DNA of 64,000 nucleotides from Geothrix sp. PMB-07 (lineage in GTDB: Bacteria > Acidobacteriota > Holophagae > Holophagales > Holophagaceae): contig NZ_CP132333.1 of the NCBI RefSeq assembly GCF_030758935.1, positions 4,178,864 through 4,242,863 of the forward strand, given 5' to 3'. The stretch's first letter is position 1; each line of letters opens with the position of its first letter. Made by a program: the position numbers and the translations under genes. A model generated the notes under the pieces. It saw only the letters and a program-made list of their open reading frames with translations, was not told the DNA's origin and searched no databases. Of this stretch, positions 1-8,254 are shown in pieces.

Positions 1-492
1 CTCCACATCCTCGATGCTCAGACCAGCGGCCTCTGCGATCTCCTGCAGCAGCGGCACTCGGCCCAGGGATTGGCTGAGCTTCTGCGTGACCCGGTTGAGG
101 TGCACCAGGTGGCCTGCGACCTTCTGGGGCAGACGGATCTTGTTTCCGTGCTCAGCCAGCGCATGGAAGATGGCCTGCCGCACCCACCAGGAGGCGTAAG
201 TGAGAAACTTGTTGAGGCGCTCGGGATCAAAGCGCTTGGCCGCTTCGATGAGGCCGAGGTTGCCCTCGCTGATGAGATCCAGCAGATCCAGGCCCATGCC
301 TTCGAACTTGCGAGCCTCCTTCACCACGAAGCGGAGGTTCCCCTCCACAAGACGGCGCAGCCCCTCGGGGTTGCGATCGTTCTGCCACATGCGGCCATAG
401 AACCGCTCTTCATCGGCCGTCAGCAGGGGCAGATGGCGGATGGAGTCGAAGTACTTGTCGAGCGAGCGCTCTTCGAGATGCCGGAGGGGCAC
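1..492 (-). CDS. RNA polymerase sigma-70 family factor, partial (C-terminus outside window)
   Basis: The first 164 codons of a sigma factor are present; the rest lies left of base 1. A short N-terminus with a region 1.2-like segment (SLDKYFDSIRHLPLLTADEE) leads into region 2 (EGNLRFVVKEARKFEG, then DLISEGNLGLIEAAKRFD and FLTYASWWVRQAIFHALAEH), which binds core polymerase and melts the -10 element. Region 3 begins before the edge. There is no long RpoD-type N-terminal extension, so this looks like a compact group 1/2-type sigma rather than E. coli-style RpoD. The GTG start is preceded by AGGTGA. It lies downstream of dnaK-dnaJ-hspR on the same strand, which suggests but does not prove a heat-shock role. 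I do not see an RpoH-specific box in the visible part. Confidence 0.85.
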   Translation of the reverse strand, partial: MPLRHLEERSLDKYFDSIRHLPLLTADEERFYGRMWQNDRNPEGLRRLVEGNLRFVVKEARKFEGMGLDLLDLISEGNLGLIEAAKRFDPERLNKFLTYASWWVRQAIFHALAEHGNKIRLPQKVAGHLVHLNRVTQKLSQSLGRVPLLQEIAEAAGLSIEDVE

Positions 493-553
493 GGTTCACC
501 TAATGGGAGACACCAGCATAGCAAGCGATTCCGCCTGCTTGCGAAGCCTCACG

Positions 554-931
554 TCAGGAGCGCTTCCGCAGCCCATGGGGTGTCAGTTTCACCAGGCCCG
601 TGGCCGACGTGGGCCTTGGTATGTCCTTCACACCCGCCGCCTCCAGGGCATGGGCCAGACGCTCCAGATCCTCCTGCAGGTGGTTGAGGCGGTCGCGCAT
701 GCCCAGCACCACTTCCACCCCGGCCAGGTTCACGCCCAGGTCCCGGGTGAGGTTGAGAATGAACTCCAGGCGCTCCAGGTCCTCATCGCTGTAAAGGCGG
801 GTCTTGCCTTCGGTGCGGCTGGGAGTCAGCAGGCCCTCCCGCTCATACAGACGCAGGGTCTGGGGATGCACGCCATAGCGCATCGACACCACGCCGATCA
901 TGTAGGCACCCAGGCGAGGATCTTTAGCCAT
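554..931 (-). CDS. hspR: HspR-like MerR-family heat-shock repressor
   Basis: A 125-residue protein with an N-terminal MerR helix-turn-helix ([19 protein letters not shown]) followed by a wing ([20 protein letters not shown]) and a coiled region. In HspR proteins this layout binds HAIR operators and represses dnaK operons, with DnaK as co-repressor. I chose the ATG at 931, giving the start [14 protein letters not shown]; it overlaps the dnaJ stop by 8 bases (ATGGCTAA), so translation is probably coupled. The alternative start nine codons upstream lies inside dnaJ and adds nothing conserved. Location directly after dnaJ is the classic dnaK-(grpE)-dnaJ-hspR order, supporting HspR over other MerR regulators. 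Confidence 0.88.
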   Translation of the reverse strand: MAKDPRLGAYMIGVVSMRYGVHPQTLRLYEREGLLTPSRTEGKTRLYSDEDLERLEFILNLTRDLGVNLAGVEVVLGMRDRLNHLQEDLERLAHALEAAGVKDIPRPTSATGLVKLTPHGLRKRS

Positions 932-1991
932 GGCTCGCACTCCGCTGCTTGCGCACATCCGCGTCGTTCAGTTCCGCCAGTTCCCGCAGCAGCTCCTTGC
1001 TGCGCTCGTCCTGGATGGTGGGGGTGACCACGGCCACCTCCGCGATGAGATCTCCCCGCTGGGTGCTGCGGGGTACGGGCATGCCCTGGCCTTTCAGCCG
1101 CAACCGCGCCCCGGTCTGGGTGCCCGGAGGCACCTTGATGGTCTGCTGGCCTTCGGGCGTCGGCACGTCCACCTTGGCCCCGAGGGCCGCCTCCGAAAAG
1201 CTGATGGGCAGTCGCACGTAGAGATTGGGTCCCTTGCGCTCGAAGCGGCCATCCGGCTCCATGCTGATCTGCAGGAAGAGATCCCCGGGCCCACCGCCTC
1301 GCCGGCCCGCCTCGCCCTTGCCCGCCACGCGCAGTTTGGCGCCATCCTCCACGCCCGCGGGGATGGAGATGGTCACCGTTTCCTGGCGCGAGTGGCGACC
1401 GGCGCCCCCGCAATCGGGACAGGCCGGAGCCTTGGAGCCTCGGCCCTGACAGTCGGGGCAGGTGCGACCGAAGGAAAGAAATCCCGATCCGCCGCCGATC
1501 TTGCCCTTGCCCTGGCAGGTTCGGCACAGCTCCTGTTTGCGGTTGGACTCCCCCGTGCCGTGACAGGTGAGACAGGGCTCAGAGCGGTTCACACGGAGGT
1601 TGAGGCGCGTACCCTCAAAGGCCTCCCTGAAGCCCAGCCGCACGGAGTGAAGCAGGTCTTCGCCACGCATGGGGCCGGTGCGGGCCTGTCGACCCCCGAA
1701 GCCCGCGAAGATGTCCTCGAAGGAAAAGGCCCCTTCCTGGTGGAAGCCAGGAGGCACCTGGGCGCCCGGGCCATTGGGATCGCCGTAGGTGTCGTAGTTC
1801 TTCCGCTTTTCGGGATCCGACAGCACATCATTGGCTTCGGCCAGCTTCTTGAACTCGGCCTCCGCCTTCGCGTCGCCCGGGTTCAGGTCGGGGTGATGCT
1901 TGCGCGCCAGCTTGCGATACGCCTTCTTGATGTCCTCTTCCGAGGCCGATTTGGGCACGCCCAGGATCTTGTAATAGTCGGGGTGGGACAT
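924..1991 (-). CDS. dnaJ: Chaperone DnaJ (Hsp40)
   Basis: A 355-residue type I J-protein that stimulates DnaK ATPase and delivers unfolded clients. The J domain covers residues 1-70 with HPD at 33-35. A Gly/Phe-rich linker follows, then the zinc-binding centre with all four CxxCxGxG repeats ([32 protein letters not shown]) and the C-terminal substrate-binding domains. The start is set at [12 protein letters not shown], which aligns with other DnaJ proteins; a start six codons upstream is possible but less likely. It follows dnaK with a hairpin terminator between them and overlaps hspR. No grpE lies between dnaK and dnaJ. Confidence 0.95.
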   Translation of the reverse strand: MSHPDYYKILGVPKSASEEDIKKAYRKLARKHHPDLNPGDAKAEAEFKKLAEANDVLSDPEKRKNYDTYGDPNGPGAQVPPGFHQEGAFSFEDIFAGFGGRQARTGPMRGEDLLHSVRLGFREAFEGTRLNLRVNRSEPCLTCHGTGESNRKQELCRTCQGKGKIGGGSGFLSFGRTCPDCQGRGSKAPACPDCGGAGRHSRQETVTISIPAGVEDGAKLRVAGKGEAGRRGGGPGDLFLQISMEPDGRFERKGPNLYVRLPISFSEAALGAKVDVPTPEGQQTIKVPPGTQTGARLRLKGQGMPVPRSTQRGDLIAEVAVVTPTIQDERSKELLRELAELNDADVRKQRSASHG

Positions 1992-2028
1992 GGCTTTAGT
2001 GTAGGACACTCAGATTTCATACAGGTAG

Positions 2029-2061
2029 AAAAATGGGGAGCCTCTTGGCTCCCCATTTTTT
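2029..2061 (-). terminator. Intrinsic terminator between dnaK and dnaJ
   Basis: A 10-bp perfect stem (ATGGGGAGCC / GGCTCCCCAT) with a TCTT loop is flanked by A-runs on the left and T-runs on the right, so it can form a rho-independent terminator on either strand. It lies just after the dnaK stop codon on the minus strand and before dnaJ. It would let dnaK be made in excess of dnaJ-hspR, with read-through or a second promoter supplying the latter. Confidence 0.85.
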
Positions 2062-2069
2062 GACGGGAC

Positions 2070-3968
<1,899 letters not shown>

Positions 3969-3978
3969 GTCGTTCCTC

Positions 3979-3999
3979 CTTGAAGCCAGGTGGGTTCAA
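3979..3999 (-). promoter_or_regulatory. Inverted repeat in the dnaK leader, possible HspR operator
   Basis: TTGAA and TTCAA arms separated by 10 bases lie just upstream of the dnaK ribosome site, downstream of the promoter. The HAIR element bound by HspR is CTTGAGT-N7-ACTCAAG. The outer TTGA/TCAA letters agree but the inner letters and spacing (12 rather than 11 between TTGA and TCAA) do not. It is the only candidate operator I see here, so I list it with low confidence. Confidence 0.3.
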
Positions 4000-4018
4000 A
4001 TCCTTCTCTGGAACTCCC

Positions 4019-4046
4019 AGCATAGAGGGTATGGAAGCATTGTCAA
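4019..4046 (-). promoter_or_regulatory. Sigma-70 type promoter for dnaK
   Basis: On the minus strand a perfect -35 box TTGACA (4046-4041) is separated by 16 bases from TATGCT (4024-4019). The upstream side (4047-4080) is A/T-rich and resembles an UP element, standing out in this GC-rich DNA. Its position about 50 bases before the dnaK ATG fits a housekeeping promoter subject to repression rather than an RpoH promoter. Confidence 0.7.
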
Positions 4047-4118
4047 TAAGATCTTCAAAATTAGACTCATATTTTCTTCTTCGTTGACCATCCAGCGCTC
4101 TTGGATATCCTGGCACCC

Positions 4119-4307
4119 ATGACGCTTCGCCCCTGCCCCCTCTGCCGGAAGCCCACCCCCTGGGAGGGCAATCCCTACAAGCCCTTCTGCTCCGAACGCT
4201 GCCAAACCCACGACCTGGGCGCCTGGTCCAGCGAGAGCTACCGCGTTCCCGAGAAACCCCAGGAAGAGGATGGCGAAGGCTGGAGCGGCGAAGGCGAAGA
4301 GGGCTGA
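4119..4307 (+). CDS. yacG: Zinc-binding protein YacG (DNA gyrase inhibitor family)
   Basis: A 62-residue protein with the YacG zinc motif: Cys6-x2-Cys9 and Cys24-x3-Cys28 (RPCPLCRKPTPW, then KPFCSERC), followed by the family's DLGAW segment and an acidic tail. In E. coli YacG binds GyrB and blocks DNA binding; that function is inferred here by family. The start was chosen at MTLRPCPLC, just before the first Cys pair. It is transcribed divergently from dnaK, and its TGA is immediately followed by the reverse stop of the HMG-CoA lyase gene, with no base between them. Confidence 0.88.
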   Translation: MTLRPCPLCRKPTPWEGNPYKPFCSERCQTHDLGAWSSESYRVPEKPQEEDGEGWSGEGEEG

Positions 4308-5291
4308 TCAGCCCGGATTCGAGGTCGAACCAAGGGCCCTTTCGCGAATGGCCTCCAGGCTCCCCGGGATGGGGTGCAGGTCCTGGGCCCGGCCCGCGTG
4401 CATGACCTGGCCAGGCACATCATGGCCCAGCAGCTCCGGCAGCGACCGGGCCGCGGCCAGCAATCGGGGAAGGTCCACGTCCATGGGGTGGCCGAGCGCC
4501 TGCAGCATGTGCACCAGATCCTCGGTGCAGACATTCCCGGTGGCCCCAGGGGCATAGGGGCAACCGCCGATGCCCCCCAGTGAGGCATCAAACCGGTCGA
4601 CACCCGCCTCGATACCCGCGAGCGCGTTCACCAGGCCCATGCCTCGGGTGTTGTGCAGGTGCAAAGTCAGTTGCGCCTGCGGAAAGCGCGCACGGAAAGC
4701 GCCGCAGAGCTGCCTCACGCGGTCGGGATGGGCCATGCCGGTGGTGTCGCAAAGGGAAATCCCCTCCACGCCCCGGTTCAAGAAGCGCTCGGCGAAGCCG
4801 AGGACCACGGCTTCGGGAATGGGGCCTTCCATGGGACAGCCGAAACAGGTGGAGAGGGAGACATTCAGCGTCACGCCCGTGGCTTTGGCCAGATCCACCA
4901 CCTCGAAGAGCCGCGCCACGGACTGTTCGCGGGTCATGCGCAGATTCAGCAGGTTGTGGGTTTCGCTGGTGGAGATGGTGAGGTTGAGCTCATCCGTCCC
5001 CGCAGCAATGGCGCGCTCCGCGCCCTTCAGGTTGGGCACCAGCGAAGTGTAGACCACGCCCGGCTGACGCTTGATGCCGCGCAGCACTTCGTCCGCATCG
5101 GCCAGGGCCAGGATGGCCTTGGGCGAGGTGAAGGAAGTCACCTCGATCTTCGAGAGACCGCAAAGGCTCAGGGCATCGATGAGCCGGATCTTGTCCGCGG
5201 TGGGAATGAAGCGCGGCTCGCTCTGGAAGCCATCCCGCGTGCCCACCTCCTGGATGTGGATCCGGGGTTTCACGTTGGATGACTGGGCCAT
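4308..5291 (-). CDS. mvaB: Hydroxymethylglutaryl-CoA lyase
   Basis: A 327-residue TIM-barrel enzyme of the HMG-CoA lyase/isopropylmalate synthase superfamily that splits HMG-CoA into acetoacetate and acetyl-CoA (leucine and ketone-body catabolism). Support comes from the N-terminal EVGTRDGFQSE metal and substrate motif, the KIEVTSFTSPKA segment, and the catalytic cysteine loop GGIGGCPYAPGATGNVCTED, near-identical to the family signature. The ATG has a strong GAGGAGG site. It starts 9 bases after the stop of the glycosyltransferase gene on the same strand, so the two may be co-transcribed although no functional link is evident. No other leucine-degradation genes are nearby. Confidence 0.93.
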   Translation of the reverse strand: MAQSSNVKPRIHIQEVGTRDGFQSEPRFIPTADKIRLIDALSLCGLSKIEVTSFTSPKAILALADADEVLRGIKRQPGVVYTSLVPNLKGAERAIAAGTDELNLTISTSETHNLLNLRMTREQSVARLFEVVDLAKATGVTLNVSLSTCFGCPMEGPIPEAVVLGFAERFLNRGVEGISLCDTTGMAHPDRVRQLCGAFRARFPQAQLTLHLHNTRGMGLVNALAGIEAGVDRFDASLGGIGGCPYAPGATGNVCTEDLVHMLQALGHPMDVDLPRLLAAARSLPELLGHDVPGQVMHAGRAQDLHPIPGSLEAIRERALGSTSNPG

Positions 5292-5300
5292 GAACCCTCC

Positions 5301-6263
5301 TCACTTCCCCTGATGGACCTTCTTCACCATGTAGCGGGGACGGTCCCGCACTTCCTGGTAGATGCGGCCGATGTACTCGCCCAGCAGGCCGAAGGCGATG
5401 AACTGGCAGCCTACGAAGAAAAAGAGGATGGCAAAGAGCGTGAACACGCCCTGAGCCGTGCCCTCGGGGTGCATGAAGCGGTAGACCACCAGGCCCAGGA
5501 ACAGCAGAAAGCCGAAGGCCGCGGTGATCACGCCGAACACACTGAGGGCCTGCAGGGGCAGAAGGCTGAAGCTGGTGAGCAGGTCGAACTGGAGGTTGAT
5601 GAGCTTCCAGAGGCCGTACTTGCTCTCCCCGGCGGCGCGCTCGGCGTGGGCCACAGGCACTTCGGCAATGCGCTTGGCGAAGCTGTTGGCCAGGGCCGGA
5701 ATGAAGCTCGAGCGCTCCTTGCACAGCAGCATGGCGTTTACCACGTCGCGGCTGTAGGCGCGCAGCATGCAGCCGTAGTCGTGCATCTGCACGCCCGTGG
5801 TGCGCCGGGTGATGGCGTTCACGATCTTGCTGGGCATGGTGCGGAAGAAGCTGTCGTTGTTCTGGCGGCCCTGGCGCCAGCCCCCCACAGCGTCGTAGCC
5901 CTCCTCCACCTTGGCGACCAGCTTGGGGATCTCCTCGGGCGGGTTCTGCAGATCGGCGTCCATGGTGACCACGATCTGTCCCCGGGCCTCGGCAAAAGCC
6001 CCGAAAATGGCGCTGTGCTGACCATAGTTCCGGTTGAACTCCACCACCTTCACCCGGGGTTCGGCCTTGGCGATCTCGACGAGCATGGCCAGGCTCCGGT
6101 CCCGACTGCCGTCATCGGTGAAGACGATCTCCCAGGACTTGTCCGGATCCGTGAAGGACTCAGCCATCACCTTGGACAGACGTTCCCACAGCGAAGGAAT
6201 GTTCTCCTGCTCGTTGTAAATGGGGATGACGATGCTGAGGTAGGGATTGGAATGGACGTCCAT
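5301..6263 (-). CDS. Membrane-anchored family 2 glycosyltransferase (polyprenyl-phosphate sugar transferase type)
   Basis: A 320-residue protein with an N-terminal GT-A domain (SIVIPIYNEQENIPSLWERL, FTDDGSRDRS, MDADLQNPPEEIP) and two C-terminal transmembrane segments (about residues 225-260 and 270-300). This is the layout of dolichyl/undecaprenyl-phosphate glycosyltransferases such as DPM1, GtrB and ArnC, which load a sugar from a nucleotide donor onto a lipid carrier at the cytoplasmic membrane face. The sugar cannot be told from sequence. GGAG precedes the ATG. It is divergent from the response regulator at 6320. Confidence 0.85.
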   Translation of the reverse strand: MDVHSNPYLSIVIPIYNEQENIPSLWERLSKVMAESFTDPDKSWEIVFTDDGSRDRSLAMLVEIAKAEPRVKVVEFNRNYGQHSAIFGAFAEARGQIVVTMDADLQNPPEEIPKLVAKVEEGYDAVGGWRQGRQNNDSFFRTMPSKIVNAITRRTTGVQMHDYGCMLRAYSRDVVNAMLLCKERSSFIPALANSFAKRIAEVPVAHAERAAGESKYGLWKLINLQFDLLTSFSLLPLQALSVFGVITAAFGFLLFLGLVVYRFMHPEGTAQGVFTLFAILFFFVGCQFIAFGLLGEYIGRIYQEVRDRPRYMVKKVHQGK

Positions 6264-6319
6264 GAGCGCTCCGGAGGGTCCATTCTAGTAGGATCAAAGC
6301 CTGCGCATTGGAGTCAGTC

Positions 6320-7039
6320 ATGGCCGAGCCCAAGATCCTGCTGGTGGAAGACGAGCTCAGTCTGGCCGAAGGCATCAAGCTCAACCTCGAGTTGGAAGGC
6401 CTTTCCTGCACCTGGATTCCCCGCGGCGATCAGGCTTTGAAGCAGATCCTGGCCGAAACCTACGACCTGGTCATCCTCGACGTCATGCTGCCCGGCATGG
6501 ACGGGTTTACGATCTGCGAAAAGGTGCGCGAGGCCAAAAACTTCACGCCCATCCTCTTCCTCACCGCCAAGAACACGGATGATGACCGCGTTCACGGCTT
6601 CGAGACCGGCGCCGACGATTACCTGGGCAAGCCCTTCCAGGTGCGCGAACTCCTGCTTCGGGTGCGCGCCATCCTGCGGCGCGAATCCTGGTACAAGAGC
6701 CGCGAGATCAGTAGCCGCCAGGTCTATGGCGCCTACTGGGTGGACTTCGACAACTTCTGCGGTGAGGGCCCCAGCGGCCCCTTCCAGCTGGGCGTCAAGG
6801 AATCCATGATCCTCAAGCTGCTCATGGAGCGGCCCGGCCAGGTGGTGAGCCGCACCGACATCCTGGACAAGGTGTGGGGCGAGGACGCCTATCCCACCAG
6901 CCGCACGGTGGACAATTTCATCGTCCGCATTCGCCGCGTCATGGAGGATGATCCCCACCATCCGCGGTGGGTCCACACCATCCGCAGCGTGGGCTACCAG
7001 TTCGATCCCGAAGGCAAGCAGCGTAAGGGTGAAGAATGA
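6320..7039 (+). CDS. OmpR/PhoB-family response regulator
   Basis: A 239-residue two-domain regulator. The receiver domain (about 1-118) has the acidic pair at E10-D11, phosphoacceptor D54 (ILDVMLPGMDG) and K104 (YLGKPFQ). The winged-helix DNA-binding domain follows (KESMILKLLMERPGQVVSR through TVDNFIVRIRRVME). I chose the ATG before MAEPKILLVED, with GGAG 6 bases upstream, over a TTG four codons earlier. No histidine kinase is adjacent; the nearest kinases are the MglA fusion at 8255 and the PAS kinase at 14746, so its partner is unknown. A strong bidirectional terminator follows. Confidence 0.93.
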   Translation: MAEPKILLVEDELSLAEGIKLNLELEGLSCTWIPRGDQALKQILAETYDLVILDVMLPGMDGFTICEKVREAKNFTPILFLTAKNTDDDRVHGFETGADDYLGKPFQVRELLLRVRAILRRESWYKSREISSRQVYGAYWVDFDNFCGEGPSGPFQLGVKESMILKLLMERPGQVVSRTDILDKVWGEDAYPTSRTVDNFIVRIRRVMEDDPHHPRWVHTIRSVGYQFDPEGKQRKGEE

Positions 7040-7040
7040 A

Positions 7041-7069
7041 AAAGGGGGCGCCAAGGCGCCCCCTTTTTT
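7041..7069 (+). terminator. Bidirectional intrinsic terminator
   Basis: A GC-only stem GGGGGCGCC / GGCGCCCCC (7044-7063) is flanked by an A-run on the left and TTTTTT on the right. It lies between two convergent genes, the response regulator and the secreted protein at 7082-8197, and can stop transcription from both sides. Confidence 0.88.
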
Positions 7070-7081
7070 GCAGAATTTCCT

Positions 7082-8197
7082 CTACTTGACGTCGTAGTCC
7101 CTACTGCGACCGAGCTTCTGGAAGAGGGCCGCCTGATCCGCGAGGCTGGCCGGGGCGGGGCCCTGCTTCACATCGGCGAGCACCGCGCGCTTGTCTTCCC
7201 CCTTGCTGAACTTGCTGTCGCCGAGCACCGGTTCGAAGGTGGGCAGGGGGACCAGCTCAGGGGCAGGGCCTTCCGGCGCCTTGGAGCCCACAATGTCGGC
7301 AGCCTTGGTCAGGAGGGTGGCGCCACCACTCAGGCGGCGCACATCCAGCCAGCCGAAACCCGGGTCGCGCAGCAGCTCAAGGTCATCCTTTTCCAACCAG
7401 GCCGACAGGTCGTTCAGGGCCTTGACCTGGACGGGATCCGGCAGACGGCGGGTCTTCTTCTCACCCTTCACCTCCACCTCCTGAGTCGTGTTTTCAACCC
7501 AGGCCTGGGCCCGTTTCACCCACAGGGCCGTGATGGCCTTCTGGCCCGCGAAGCCCTCGGGTGCCTTGGGGCCTTTCACGGCCTTGGCCTTCTTTTTCCC
7601 CTTGGCCGGTGTTTCAGGTTCGGCCCAGCTGGGCGCGGTGGCATCCACCTTGGCATCCAGGAGCAGGCCCTTGATCTTGGCCAGGCGGGGCTCCAGACCC
7701 TTGGGCCCGGTTTTCGCTGCGGCACGGGCCGCGGTTTGCAGATCCTTCCAGGTGCTTTCGAGCAGGAGCTTCTTGCCCTCGGCATCGTAGAGGCCGTGGT
7801 TGGCGTTGAATTTGGCCAGGTAGGCCTCGACGGGGGCCAGGGCGGCAGAGGCCTTTTCAGGAATGTCCAGCTTGGCCTTCACCAGCGCTTCCAACGCCTC
7901 GCGCACTTCCAGGGCCCGGGGGTGGCTGCGGTAGTAGCCCAGCTCATGGGCGGAAAGCGCGGCGCGATGCAGCGTGTAAGCCAGTTTCCGCTGGGTGGGA
8001 CGAAGCTGATCGAAGGCCTTCGGTTCGGCGGCCTTGGGCTCGGTCGCCTGAGGTGCCACCGGGGGCTCCTGGACCGCCTCAGCGGGTTTGGTTTCGGGGG
8101 CCGGAACCTGAACCGGCGTGGCCGGGGGTTCCTGCGGGGGCGTCTGGGCCAAAAGGCCCGAGGCCACGATCAGGGCCATGACCCAGTGTCGCTGCAT
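7082..8197 (-). CDS. Secreted Pro/Ala-rich protein, possibly a remnant of a peptidase M49-like family
   Basis: I do not recognise this 371-residue protein with certainty. It has a signal peptide (MQRHWVMALIVASGLLAQ), a Pro/Glu/Ala-rich linker to about residue 60, then a folded part. The segments RKLAYTLHRAALSAHELGYY and FNANHGLYDAEGKKLLLEST loosely recall the N-terminal region of bacterial dipeptidyl-peptidase III-like proteins. The zinc motif of that family (HELLGH/HEXXGH) is absent, so no peptidase activity is claimed. A Lys-rich linker (GKKKAKAVKGPKAPEG) follows. GAGGAG precedes the ATG. It is convergent with the response regulator and shares its terminator. Confidence 0.7.
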   Translation of the reverse strand: MQRHWVMALIVASGLLAQTPPQEPPATPVQVPAPETKPAEAVQEPPVAPQATEPKAAEPKAFDQLRPTQRKLAYTLHRAALSAHELGYYRSHPRALEVREALEALVKAKLDIPEKASAALAPVEAYLAKFNANHGLYDAEGKKLLLESTWKDLQTAARAAAKTGPKGLEPRLAKIKGLLLDAKVDATAPSWAEPETPAKGKKKAKAVKGPKAPEGFAGQKAITALWVKRAQAWVENTTQEVEVKGEKKTRRLPDPVQVKALNDLSAWLEKDDLELLRDPGFGWLDVRRLSGGATLLTKAADIVGSKAPEGPAPELVPLPTFEPVLGDSKFSKGEDKRAVLADVKQGPAPASLADQAALFQKLGRSRDYDVK

Positions 8198-8254
8198 AGA
8201 TGACTCCTCGGTGAAGGTGCTATGGAATGCCCCAGTATGCAGCAGGGGACAAAC

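Noticed and set aside
3969..4118. CIRCE operator or RpoH promoter for dnaK
   Set aside because: No TTAGCACTC-N9-GAGTGCTAA element and no RpoH-type -10 is present; the promoter is of sigma-70 type.
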